Part shown: in pieces, positions 25,370 to 32,983 of the stretch
Numbering within the stretch: the stretch's first letter is position 1
Layout: every line of letters begins with the position of its first letter
Assembly (NCBI RefSeq): GCF_041276405.1
Contig: NZ_JBGGGT010000002.1
Coordinates: forward strand, 2,083,001-2,147,000
Reading direction: 5' to 3'
Length of the DNA: 64,000 nt
Source of the DNA: Microvirga sp. TS319
GTDB lineage: Bacteria > Pseudomonadota > Alphaproteobacteria > Rhizobiales > Beijerinckiaceae
Program-made: the position numbers and the translations under genes
The notes under the pieces: generated by a model
Database searches by the model: none
Told to the model about the DNA's origin: nothing
What the model saw: only the letters and a program-made list of their open reading frames with translations

Positions 25370-25681
25370 ATGAATTATCAGCGCGTTCAGCGTAGGACAC
25401 TTTTCTAAGCCTGTCTCCCTCGTCCTCCTGAGTAGCAGAAGTATGAAGCGGCCTATTTCAAGCATCCGCACCGGCACTGAGCATGCGCCATAGCGCTAAT
25501 GTGCGTTACGACAGAACATTCCGTAGGTGTGGTGTTGTTAAGATTGCAGTACCATTGTTAAAAGCTCAACATGTTGCGATTAACGCTTCTCATGTTGCGT
25601 TTTTACTGTCTATTAAGAGAGTGTATATTTGCTATTATTCTAGGGTATTGGCGGTTTTATCAGAAATACGCGAGGCAAGAC
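25370..25681. promoter_or_regulatory. A/T-rich divergent promoter region with paired direct repeats
   Basis: This is the most A/T-rich part of the island. CATGTTGCG occurs at 25570-25578 and again at 25591-25599, starts 21 bp apart (two helical turns), and the first copy sits in the palindrome AACATGTT. A possible -10, TATTAT, lies at 25633-25638 for the plus-strand genes. It looks like a two-site operator controlling both directions, but no repressor is identified. Confidence 0.45.
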
Positions 25682-25927
25682 ATGAAAGTGCTTGATATTG
25701 TCCCTCTGGGGCGCTCTCTTGATCGGGAAGCAATGAAGGCGAAGGCTGCAATCGAGGCCATTCCAGAAGACATCAGCGTCGATGATGAGTTTTGGATGAT
25801 CCAAGCGGCGAGCACCGCTGCTGCCGACATTGCCCAGCGGATCGCTGCTATGTCGCCCAGGAACAAGCGGGAGGCCGCCGTTCACGCGAGAGCGGCAGCT
25901 TGGCTCGAAGGCACGTACTGGGGGTGA
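25682..25927 (+). CDS. 81-residue protein ahead of the PrtN-like gene, unknown
   Basis: A helical protein (VLDIVPLGRSLDREAMKAKA..., ending AAAWLEGTYWG) without a known domain. ATG 25682 follows GAGGCAAGAC. Three bases separate its stop from the PrtN-like start at 25931, so they form one unit behind the divergent promoter. Confidence 0.55.
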   Translation: MKVLDIVPLGRSLDREAMKAKAAIEAIPEDISVDDEFWMIQAASTAAADIAQRIAAMSPRNKREAAVHARAAAWLEGTYWG

Positions 25928-25930
25928 GCA

Positions 25931-26203
25931 ATGAACACGAACACTACATTTCTTCTAATGGCACAGTATAACGGCAAGGCTGTGATTTCTGTGGAAGAAG
26001 TCTGTCGCGACTATTTCAGCCACCTGACGCCGGTCCAGTTCGTCCGCAAGGCGACTGAGGGGAAAATCGACCTGCCCGTCATCATGATCGAGGGGAGCCA
26101 GAAGGCCGCGCGAGGTGTCTACCTCGCCGACCTCGCGGCCTGGATCGATAAGCGGCGAGAGGCGGCAAAGAAAGAAAACGACCAGCTCCAGGGGCGGCGT
26201 TAA
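25931..26203 (+). CDS. PrtN-like pyocin/phage gene activator
   Basis: A 90-residue DNA-binding protein of the PrtN family: FLLMAQYNGKAVISVEEVCR, DYFSHLTPVQFVRKATEGKI, and VIMIEGSQKAARGVYLADLA are conserved in order. In Pseudomonas PrtN turns on pyocin genes after DNA damage. Here it may activate the phage-structural run of the island. Length is normal. It lies in the same unit as the 81-residue gene upstream. Confidence 0.85.
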   Translation: MNTNTTFLLMAQYNGKAVISVEEVCRDYFSHLTPVQFVRKATEGKIDLPVIMIEGSQKAARGVYLADLAAWIDKRREAAKKENDQLQGRR

Positions 26204-26576
26204 GGCTCGTTCGCTGCGCCGCCGTTGGCCTCCCCACCTGACCCGTCGATTTGTCTAGTGAGGTCGCCGGTGGAGCCTCTCTGAACAGGTTGTGGCTGAC
26301 AACCTGTGTTACTTTGCAACTTGCGCGTTCGCGAAGTGTTTGAGCGGGCAGTAGAATCTTGTTACGTCTTTGATATTGTCCAGCTGTCGCGGACGTGCAG
26401 ATCGAGGCCCATCGGTACGTATTCGACACTCGGGCGCTGCCGGTTTAGCCCTCATGTGTATGCCCGTACGTGCAACGGATGGGGATCATCGGGGATCGAA
26501 AGACCGGCAGAAATCCAAGAACAACAAAATGGGGGGCGGCCGCATAGGTCTCGGACGAGACCCGGCTGAATAATGA
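26204..26576. other. Noncoding gap with two hairpins
   Basis: ACAGGTTGT-GGCTG-ACAACCTGT at 26285-26307 is a perfect 9-bp stem about 80 bp after the PrtN-like gene and may slow or end transcription. GGTCTCG-GA-CGAGACC at 26547-26562 lies 14 bp before the next start. The rest shows no gene. The gap probably holds the promoter of the two-gene module downstream. Confidence 0.5.
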
Positions 26577-27419
26577 ATGCGCTTTGACTTGATCCGGCTA
26601 ATGCTTCTCGTGCGGCAGCAAGGCCACTTTTGGGAAGCTCGGAATCCGGACGGGAGCCTGCCGACGCGCGAAGAATGGCTCCGCATGGTTTTTTCTCGAC
26701 GCATCGATTTTGATCATCGTGGAGCGAGATACTCCTTCGTTCCTGCTCAGCCGAGCCTCGCGGCAGCTGTATCTGGCATGGTCACTGGCAAAGTCGGTCG
26801 CCAACGGGTCGTGAAAGAAAACGAGCCACCAGACCAAGGTCTCGAAGAGACCGAGCGGGAGCAATGGAAGGCTGTAGAGATTGTGGTTGACCCCCGAGCC
26901 CACGACGATGGTCAGAAGGCTGCGCTTGCTTTCGACAAGGACGTGGGACAACCGCTCGCCCTCATGCGAGCCTTGGCCGACGCATTAAACAGCCGCCTCC
27001 CGCCAGCGCCTTATGTGATCGAGGCAAATGGTATCGTTGACCCAAACACGTTCTGGCATTTCGTTCAGGAAAACGAAGGGGAGATTACTTCAGTAACATT
27101 CGAGCTCGTTGCACCGAATATGTTCGGCATTCGGAACGATCTCGATAGAGAAATGAGGGAATTGAGAGAGAATGAAAAGGCGAGGAAGGCTAAATTTACC
27201 TTGCAGAATGAGGACGGTCTTCATCTAACGACCGATCGCGTTAGAGAAACAGCCAACTACACCGCTGAAGGCGGCGGCAACATTGCCGCTCGGACCAAAA
27301 AGGGGAAACGTTTTAATTCTAAGAACAAGACAAAATCCGCCATAATTTCGGATGCGGAAATGGACGGCGAAGATCAACCCTCACGCTTCAGACGTATTAT
27401 TCAGGCAATATTTGACTGA
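26577..27419 (+). CDS. Soluble partner of an unknown two-gene module
   Basis: A 280-residue protein of no family I can name with confidence. Residues 1-60 (FDLIRLMLLVRQQGHFWEAR, RIDFDHRGARYSFVPAQPSL) look like a compact alpha/beta start. The middle holds IEANGIVDPNTFWHFVQENE and ITSVTFELVAPNMFGIRNDL. After a charged helix the end is rich in glycine and lysine (AEGGGNIAARTKKGKRF). The pattern faintly recalls DUF4747-type proteins of mobile elements, but this is not secure. Its stop overlaps the next start (TGATG), so it works with the membrane protein that follows. Confidence 0.6.
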   Translation: MRFDLIRLMLLVRQQGHFWEARNPDGSLPTREEWLRMVFSRRIDFDHRGARYSFVPAQPSLAAAVSGMVTGKVGRQRVVKENEPPDQGLEETEREQWKAVEIVVDPRAHDDGQKAALAFDKDVGQPLALMRALADALNSRLPPAPYVIEANGIVDPNTFWHFVQENEGEITSVTFELVAPNMFGIRNDLDREMRELRENEKARKAKFTLQNEDGLHLTTDRVRETANYTAEGGGNIAARTKKGKRFNSKNKTKSAIISDAEMDGEDQPSRFRRIIQAIFD

Positions 27420-27892
27420 TGAGCACAAGCATCGCATATTGCATTCTGATCTGCTTTGCCGCGATAATAGTGGTTCTTTCTATCGGTGCGCCGAACGTGC
27501 TAGCCGATAGCAATAGCTTCCTCAGCAGCTTCGTAGGTGCAGAACTGCTTAATATCCTCGGAGTGATCGTTGCGATCACTCTGGCATCCGCAGCACAGAT
27601 GCACCTCGCCCTCAATGGCATTGAGGAGCGCTTTAATAGGCGCAACTCCTTTGTTGCTACACGCGCCGGGATTAGGGCTGGCTCCTATACGCTTATTATT
27701 TTGTTCGCTGCTGCGTTTCTTCTTGTTGTTGCCAAGCCCCACGTTGCAACAACGGCATGGTCCCAATCGCTCGTGAATGGAGCGGCGATATTTATAGTCC
27801 TTTGGAATGTTTTGGTCCTGGTGGCGCTCACACAAGGTGTTTTCGCGCTTGGGCCAACATTGAAAGACGAAGGCGGCCCTCACGAAGGCTAA
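27419..27892 (+). CDS. Four-helix membrane partner of the two-gene module
   Basis: A 157-residue membrane protein with four likely helices: AYCILICFAAIIVVLSIGAP, LLNILGVIVAITLASAAQMH, GSYTLIILFAAAFLLVVAKP and NGAAIFIVLWNVLVLVALTQ. No family is recognised. It is coupled by one base to the soluble partner and is the last gene before the right end of the island. A soluble sensor-like protein plus a small multi-helix membrane protein at an island edge is a layout shared by several phage-defence systems; nothing here proves that role. Confidence 0.6.
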   Translation: MSTSIAYCILICFAAIIVVLSIGAPNVLADSNSFLSSFVGAELLNILGVIVAITLASAAQMHLALNGIEERFNRRNSFVATRAGIRAGSYTLIILFAAAFLLVVAKPHVATTAWSQSLVNGAAIFIVLWNVLVLVALTQGVFALGPTLKDEGGPHEG

Positions 27893-28095
27893 CTTGGCAG
27901 AGATCCGGCCTCCGCTCCGCATCGACCCTGCACAAAGGTCCTAGGCCGAATGCCTTCTAGGCCTAGCCTTCGAATCGGGAAATCCCATTCAACTGCCCGG
28001 CAGTGACCGGCAAGAAGGTCCCTAGTCTCAGCTTTCTCAAGTGCAACTATGTAGCCCTGACGGATGTTGTGAAGGTCACAACAGATCCCATTCAC

Positions 28096-28116
28096 TAGGA
28101 CCTAAACTAGGACCAA
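28096..28116. promoter_or_regulatory. Right arm-type integrase site (candidate)
   Basis: Two TAGGACC units separated by TAAAC and followed by AA. It is the same 21-bp sequence as at 14463-14483 with one change, in the same orientation. It lies 52 bp inside the right att core. The paired occurrence at both island ends is the main support. Confidence 0.55.
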
Positions 28117-28168
28117 AACGCCGACACGAGAACATCTGTCTTTAAATTCAATTACTTCCGTGCGAGCC

Positions 28169-28181
28169 GTGGCGGAGGGGG
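28169..28181. repeat. Right attachment-site core (attR) in the tRNA-Ser 3' end
   Basis: GTGGCGGAGGGGG covers the discriminator, the 3' strand of the acceptor stem and four bases beyond the tRNA. It is identical to 14316-14328. The island lies on the 3' side of the tRNA, so the tRNA gene stays whole. Confidence 0.6.
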
Positions 28182-28259
28182 GGGGATTCGAACCCACGGT
28201 GGGCTTGCACCCACGGCGGTTTTCAAGACCGCTGCCTTAAACCACTCGGCCACCCCTCC
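28173..28259 (-). tRNA. tRNA-Ser (anticodon UGA)
   Basis: Read on the minus strand the gene begins GGAGGGGTGGCCGAGTGG, has a TTGA-containing anticodon loop (CGGTCTTGAAAACCG, anticodon TGA), a long class II variable arm (GTGGGTGCAAGCCCAC) and the T-loop TTCGAAT. The 7-bp acceptor stem GGAGGGG pairs with 28174-28180 and the discriminator is G, as in serine tRNAs. CCA is not encoded. One T-stem position looks mismatched. It is the integration target of the island. Confidence 0.93.
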
Positions 28260-28351
28260 GGCTATGGGTCAACGAAGGCTGGACCCAACCGTTCTCTAAG
28301 GCGCTAGACCCGTTGCCGTCAACGTCATTGGGACAACGAAATTCATGGGCA

Positions 28352-28500
28352 GAGCATCGGACGCGGGAAGTGGCTTCGCACTTTTGGGATTCCCTCGGAT
28401 GTATCCTTCTTGCGAAAGGCCGGGTCGCCTTGTCGCTGGCGGGGCCCTTCGGGTCCGCACGATGCGCTCGCCGGGCCCCCTCCGGACGTGAGCGGACCGG
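28352..28500. repeat. Dispersed palindromic intergenic repeat, copy C
   Basis: It contains GAGCATCGGACGCGGGAAGT, CTCGGATGTATCCTTCTTGC, then GCGAAAGGCCGGGTC and CTTCGGGTCCGCACGATGCG, the same modules in the same order as copies A and B. The whole gap 28260-28832 is otherwise without a gene; its right part is A/T-richer and probably holds the rlpA promoter. Confidence 0.75.
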
Positions 28501-28832
28501 CCGCATGCACAGTCATGAGCGCGCCCCAGAATATGGCAAAATTAAGTCATTCGGATGCTCCGGAGCGATTTGGGCGAGCTCACCTCATCGAAGTTCCGAC
28601 CGTATTCGAAGTTTAGAATCCGGCAATCTTCTTTCCGTTACCATGCGGCAATGAGGTTCTTGCCGGCTGTTCTATGCCGATCGCAGGCTTTGCGCGGCCG
28701 GCAATGTTGTTAACAATCCGGCAGCTTTGCGATTGACAAGCGGGGCCATTTAACTTCCTTTTAAGGCGACAAAAGCACTTTGGTTGGCTTTCGAGCAGAG
28801 TCGGGCGCCGCCATGCGCAGTGCGAAAAGGGG

Positions 28833-29852
28833 ATGCGGAACAACATGCATTGTGATCGCGCTGAAGCGAAAGGCGGCTTGACGGGCATTGTGGCCCTCGA
28901 CTGCCAAGCTCTCATCCGTGTGGCAGGCGTTGCAGCCATTGCTCTGACCGTCGCCAACTGCTCCTCGAATGTCCGGGGCGGGATCGATCCGAAATATGGC
29001 GTTGCCCCGAGCCCGAAGGTCGTCGCGGACGGCCAGCCGGTCCCGAAGGGCGGCGGACGCAACATGGTCGGCAAGCCCTATACCATTGCCGGCCAGACCT
29101 ATGTGCCGACCGAGACGCCCCGTCCGGCCGAGGGCCTCGCCTCCTGGTACGGCCCCAGCTTCCATGGCCGCATGACCGCCAACGGCGAGGTCTTCGACCG
29201 GGATTCCGTTGCCGCGGCCCATACCACGATGCCGCTTCCCAGCTATGCGCGCGTCACCAACCTTCAGAACGGTCATTCGATGATCGTGCGCGTCAACGAC
29301 CGGGGTCCGTACCATGGCAACCGCGTCATCGACGTCTCGGAGCGGGCAGCGGATGCCCTCGGCTTCCGTCGGCAGGGGACCGCGCGGGTCCGTGTCGAAT
29401 ATGTCGGTCGCGCATCGACCAACGGGAGCGACGATCGGATTCTCCTCGCGAGCCTTCGCACGGACGGCCGGCCGGCCTCTCTGACGAATACCCCGCCGAC
29501 CATGATCGCTCAGGCGACCCCGCGTCCCGCGTCTGCACCGCGTCAGGCCATCGGAATCGGCGGCGACGAGCCGGACGACGGTATCGATGCCGTGCCTGCC
29601 ATGCCTCAACGGGTTGCGTTCTCCGCCCACGGCAATGTTCCGCTGCCGCCGGAGCGTCCCTTCGATCTGGGCACGATCCCGGGCGCGAGCGGCCCCCGTA
29701 TAACCATGAGCTCCGCCGGCTCGACGGCCTTGCCGCCGTCACGTCCCGTGGTTGCGGGCCTGTATTATGCGTCTCCTGAAGTCCCGCGCGCTGGCTTCCA
29801 GAAGAGCAGCAGCTTCAGCAATCTGAATCAGTCGGCTTTCGTCCTTCGCTGA
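28833..29852 (+). CDS. rlpA: RlpA-type lytic transglycosylase lipoprotein
   Basis: A 339-residue envelope lipoprotein that cuts naked glycan strands at the septum. A long N-terminal part leads to a lipobox-like VANCSSN near residue 40. The double-psi beta-barrel follows (about 98-190): LASWYGPSFHGRMTANGEVF, VTNLQNGHSMIVRVNDRGPY, and NRVIDVSERAADALGF, with the conserved histidine and aspartate. The C-terminal third is proline-rich and has no SPOR domain. ATG 28833 is taken; the lipobox is far from this start, so a later start is possible. It heads a conserved cell-wall/replication gene block. Confidence 0.88.
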   Translation: MRNNMHCDRAEAKGGLTGIVALDCQALIRVAGVAAIALTVANCSSNVRGGIDPKYGVAPSPKVVADGQPVPKGGGRNMVGKPYTIAGQTYVPTETPRPAEGLASWYGPSFHGRMTANGEVFDRDSVAAAHTTMPLPSYARVTNLQNGHSMIVRVNDRGPYHGNRVIDVSERAADALGFRRQGTARVRVEYVGRASTNGSDDRILLASLRTDGRPASLTNTPPTMIAQATPRPASAPRQAIGIGGDEPDDGIDAVPAMPQRVAFSAHGNVPLPPERPFDLGTIPGASGPRITMSSAGSTALPPSRPVVAGLYYASPEVPRAGFQKSSSFSNLNQSAFVLR

Positions 29853-29994
29853 AAAATCAAGGGGGCGGACCAGCGCTTCCGTCCCGCCATTGCGGCCGTG
29901 CGACCGCGCACAGCTTATCCTGACGCAACGTTGATTTGCCATTGACGCGCTACAGATTCAGGCTCTCCTACCGGAAGAGTCTGGATCCCTTACA

Positions 29995-31206
29995 ATGCGT
30001 CAAATACTGTCTGCCCGCTCCCTCGCGACCGCGTTTCTTGTTCTCGGTGCCCTGGCATTGACCGGGCTCGCGCCTGATGGGGCACAGGCACAGACATTCC
30101 AGTCCAACGCTCCCACGGCCATTCTGATGGATGCCGACAGTCACGGCGTTCTTTACGAGAAAAACGCCGATGAGCTGACGGCACCGGCCAGCATGGCAAA
30201 GACCATGACGGCGGAAATCGTCTTCAACGAGATCAAGAGCGGGCGCCTTTCCTTCGACAGCACCTTCACGATTTCCGAGAATGCGTGGCGCAAGGGCGGA
30301 GCGGGCTCCGGCGGTTCCTCGATGTTCGCCCAGGTCCACAGCACCATCCGCCTCGAAGATCTGCTGCGAGGGCTCGTGGTCCAGTCCGGGAACGACGCCG
30401 CGATCGCTCTCGCGGAGGGAATCGCCGGGACGGAGGAGAACTTCGCCAAGATGATGAACGAGCGCGCGCGCGTCATCGGCCTGACGCATTCGACATTCCG
30501 GAACGCGACCGGATACGGGCACCCGGACCAGAAGGTGACGGTGCGCGACCTCGCGAAGCTCGCCCTCCACATCATCGAGACTTATCCGGATCTCTACAAG
30601 CTCTTCGGAGAGCGGGAGTTCACCTGGAACAAGATCCGGCAGCTCAATCGGAACCCGTTGCTGGCCATGGATATCGGCGCGGACGGCCTGAAGACCGGCA
30701 ATATCGACGAGTCCGGCTTCGGCCTGATCGGATCCGCCGTCCAGAACGGCCAACGCCTGATCGTGGTGGTCAACGGCCTGAAGACGGCCCGGGACAGGGC
30801 AAACGAATCTCGAAAGCTCCTGGACTGGGGCTTCAGGGCCTTCGAATCCCGGGAACTCTTCACGGAAGGGCAGGTCGTCGGCGAGGCTCAGGTGTTCGGC
30901 GGCAGCAAGCGTTCCCTGCCGCTTGTCTCCTTGAAGCCTATTCGTGTACTTGTGCCGCGGGGAGACAGCGAGCGGGTGACGGCTCGCATCCTCTATACCG
31001 GTCCTCTCAAGGCCCCCATCCAGAAGGGGGACGAGGTGGCCCGGCTTCAGGTCAACCGGGGTGAGATGCAGGCGCTCGAATTGCCGCTTTACGCCAATGA
31101 AGACATTCGGGAGGGCACCCTGAGCCAGCGCGCTCTGGATGGCCTGCTGGAATTCGGCACGGGCTGGGTGCGGCGCGCCTTTTCGAGCGTCATCGAAAGA
31201 ATTTGA
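29995..31206 (+). CDS. D-alanyl-D-alanine carboxypeptidase (penicillin-binding protein 5/6 type)
   Basis: A 403-residue periplasmic serine peptidase that trims the terminal D-alanine of peptidoglycan stem peptides. A signal peptide ends at AQAQ. The SxxK motif is SMAK near residue 66, SxN is QSGND near 131, and KTG is in GLKTGNIDESGFG near 230. The PBP5_C domain follows (RSLPLVSLKPIRVLVP...), and the end WVRRAFSSVIER is a possible amphipathic anchor. Its stop overlaps the tmk start (TGATG). Confidence 0.93.
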   Translation: MRQILSARSLATAFLVLGALALTGLAPDGAQAQTFQSNAPTAILMDADSHGVLYEKNADELTAPASMAKTMTAEIVFNEIKSGRLSFDSTFTISENAWRKGGAGSGGSSMFAQVHSTIRLEDLLRGLVVQSGNDAAIALAEGIAGTEENFAKMMNERARVIGLTHSTFRNATGYGHPDQKVTVRDLAKLALHIIETYPDLYKLFGEREFTWNKIRQLNRNPLLAMDIGADGLKTGNIDESGFGLIGSAVQNGQRLIVVVNGLKTARDRANESRKLLDWGFRAFESRELFTEGQVVGEAQVFGGSKRSLPLVSLKPIRVLVPRGDSERVTARILYTGPLKAPIQKGDEVARLQVNRGEMQALELPLYANEDIREGTLSQRALDGLLEFGTGWVRRAFSSVIERI

Positions 31207-31880
31207 TGGCGGGTCGGTTCATTACGTTCGAAGGCGGGGAGGGCGCAGGCAAGTCGACCCAGATCGCAAGGCTGAAGGAGCGCCTGGAGGCCCTCGGGCA
31301 CCCGACGCTCGTCACCCGCGAGCCCGGCGGGTCGCCCCTGGGCGAGACCATCCGGACCTTCATTCTGGCCGGCCGCGCCAAGCCTTTGGGGCCCTTCGCG
31401 GAGGCCCTCATGTTCGCGGCCGCCCGGATCGACCACCTGGACCGGGTGATCGTCCCGGCGCTGCGGAACGGCACCCACGTCCTGTGCGACCGCTTTGCGG
31501 ATTCCACTCGGGCCTACCAGGGCTCCTCCGGCGCAATCCCTGCGTCCCTGATCGACGACCTCGAGCGCGTGACCCTGGCCGGGACCAGGCCCGACCTGAC
31601 CTTCATTCTCGACATGCCGGCGGAGGCCGGCCTCGCCCGCGCCGGAGAGCGCCGGGCGCGAAAAGGCGAGGGGGTGGATCGCTTCGAGGACGAGGATCTC
31701 TCGTTTCACCGGGCTCTGCGCCAGGCCTTCCTGGCCATTGCCAAGGCCGCCCCGCAGCGCTGCGCCGTCATCGATGCCGACCAAACGCCGGACGAGGTCG
31801 AGGCCGCGATCTGGGCGACTCTGCGGGAGCGGCTCCCGGCACTGACCGAACATGCCGAGAGGCCACTCGATGTCGCGTGA
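31206..31880 (+). CDS. tmk: Thymidylate kinase
   Basis: A 224-residue cytosolic kinase that turns dTMP into dTDP. The P-loop is FEGGEGAGKSTQ, the dTMP-binding DRF/Y motif is LCDRFADSTRAYQG, and TREPGGSPLGE is also conserved. The lid region has ERRARKGEGVDRFE. The start is ATG 31206, overlapping the carboxypeptidase stop; a TTG one codon earlier is less likely. The end overlaps holB by 11 bp. Confidence 0.96.
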   Translation: MAGRFITFEGGEGAGKSTQIARLKERLEALGHPTLVTREPGGSPLGETIRTFILAGRAKPLGPFAEALMFAAARIDHLDRVIVPALRNGTHVLCDRFADSTRAYQGSSGAIPASLIDDLERVTLAGTRPDLTFILDMPAEAGLARAGERRARKGEGVDRFEDEDLSFHRALRQAFLAIAKAAPQRCAVIDADQTPDEVEAAIWATLRERLPALTEHAERPLDVA

Positions 31881-32934
31881 CGCGCAAGGGGCCGTTGAGC
31901 CCGACCAGTTCGACGGGGCTCCGCACCCGCGGGACCAGTTCGCCTTTTTCGGCCACCGGGAAGGCGAGGGGGCCTTCATCGAGGGACTTCGCAGCGGCAG
32001 GCTCCACCATGCCTGGCTGATCGGCGGGCCGCAGGGGATCGGCAAGGCGACTCTCGCCTATCGCCTGGCCCGAACCGTCCTCGATCCGCGCCGGACGCAG
32101 GATCCGGCGCTCGACAGCCTGGACATGCCGCCGGACGCGGGCGTGGCGCGGCAGGTCTCCGCGCTCTCGCATCCGAACCTGTCCGTCCTCCGGCGGGCTC
32201 CCGCCACCGACAAGAAGGCCGCGTCGACGACCATTCCCGTTGATGCCGTCCGCAAGGCCCTGAACATGTTCGGCTCCACGGCCGCCGACGGAGGCTATCG
32301 GGTCTGCATCGTCGACAGCGCCGAGGATCTGACGATCTCCAGCGCCAACGCGCTCCTCAAGGTCATCGAGGAACCACCGCCGCGCTCCCTGTTCCTGATC
32401 GTCAGCCATGCGCCCCAGCGGGTCCTGCCGACCATCCGCTCCCGCTGCCGGCGTCTTCTTCTGCGCTCTCTCGACGCCGACCAGATCAAGGCCGCCATCC
32501 GCTCCCTGGGAGAGCCCTGGGCCGACATGCCGGGCGGGCTGATCGAACAGGCGCTGCCTTTCGGCGAAGGATCCGTGCGGCGGACCCTGGAACTGCTCGA
32601 CGCGGACAAGGTTGCGTTCATCGAGCAGGTGACGAGGCATCTCGACGGCCTGCCACGGGTGGACACGAGGCAGATCCACGCCCTTGCCGAAGCGCTCGCG
32701 AGGCGGGACGCCGACGACAGCTATGAGCTTGCCCTGGAGACCATCGAGCGGTGGATTTCCGGCAAGCTGCGCGAACAGGCCGGCATCGGTCCCGCACGCC
32801 TTGCGCCTTTGGTGGAGGTGTGTGAGAAGATGACCCGGACGGCTCGCGAGATCGACGTGTTCAACCTCGACCGCCGGCCCTTCATCCTGACGCTGTTCGA
32901 CGATCTTGCTCACGCGGTTCGGCGGGCAACCTGA
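31870..32934 (+). CDS. holB: DNA polymerase III subunit delta prime
   Basis: A 354-residue clamp-loader subunit. [20 protein letters not shown] gives the P-loop-like start, [20 protein letters not shown] and [13 protein letters not shown] (arginine finger region) are typical. As in other delta prime proteins it is expected to have little ATPase activity. ATG 31870 lies inside the end of tmk; ATG 31852 is a less likely longer start. The metG gene follows after 49 bp. Confidence 0.94.
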   Translation: MSRDAQGAVEPDQFDGAPHPRDQFAFFGHREGEGAFIEGLRSGRLHHAWLIGGPQGIGKATLAYRLARTVLDPRRTQDPALDSLDMPPDAGVARQVSALSHPNLSVLRRAPATDKKAASTTIPVDAVRKALNMFGSTAADGGYRVCIVDSAEDLTISSANALLKVIEEPPPRSLFLIVSHAPQRVLPTIRSRCRRLLLRSLDADQIKAAIRSLGEPWADMPGGLIEQALPFGEGSVRRTLELLDADKVAFIEQVTRHLDGLPRVDTRQIHALAEALARRDADDSYELALETIERWISGKLREQAGIGPARLAPLVEVCEKMTRTAREIDVFNLDRRPFILTLFDDLAHAVRRAT

Positions 32935-32983
32935 GCGCGCGTCGGGACCGTCGACGAGATTTCAGGATTTTCAAGGTTCCGCC

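Larger units (their letters stand above)
14316..28181. mobile_element. Integrated phage-related island in tRNA-Ser(UGA)
   Basis: A 13.9-kb unit bounded by a 13-bp direct repeat, GTGGCGGAGGGGG, at 14316-14328 and 28169-28181. The right copy covers the last nine bases of tRNA-Ser. A P4-type integrase gene lies just inside the left end, and matching integrase-arm-like repeats lie inside both ends. The cargo is phage-related: an AlpA-like protein, a helicase-like ATPase, a small terminase, internal virion proteins and a PrtN-like activator. There is no large terminase, portal, capsid or tail gene. It is visibly richer in A/T patches than the flanks. Boundaries rest on the short repeat, so the exact ends are less sure than the island itself. 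Confidence 0.8.
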
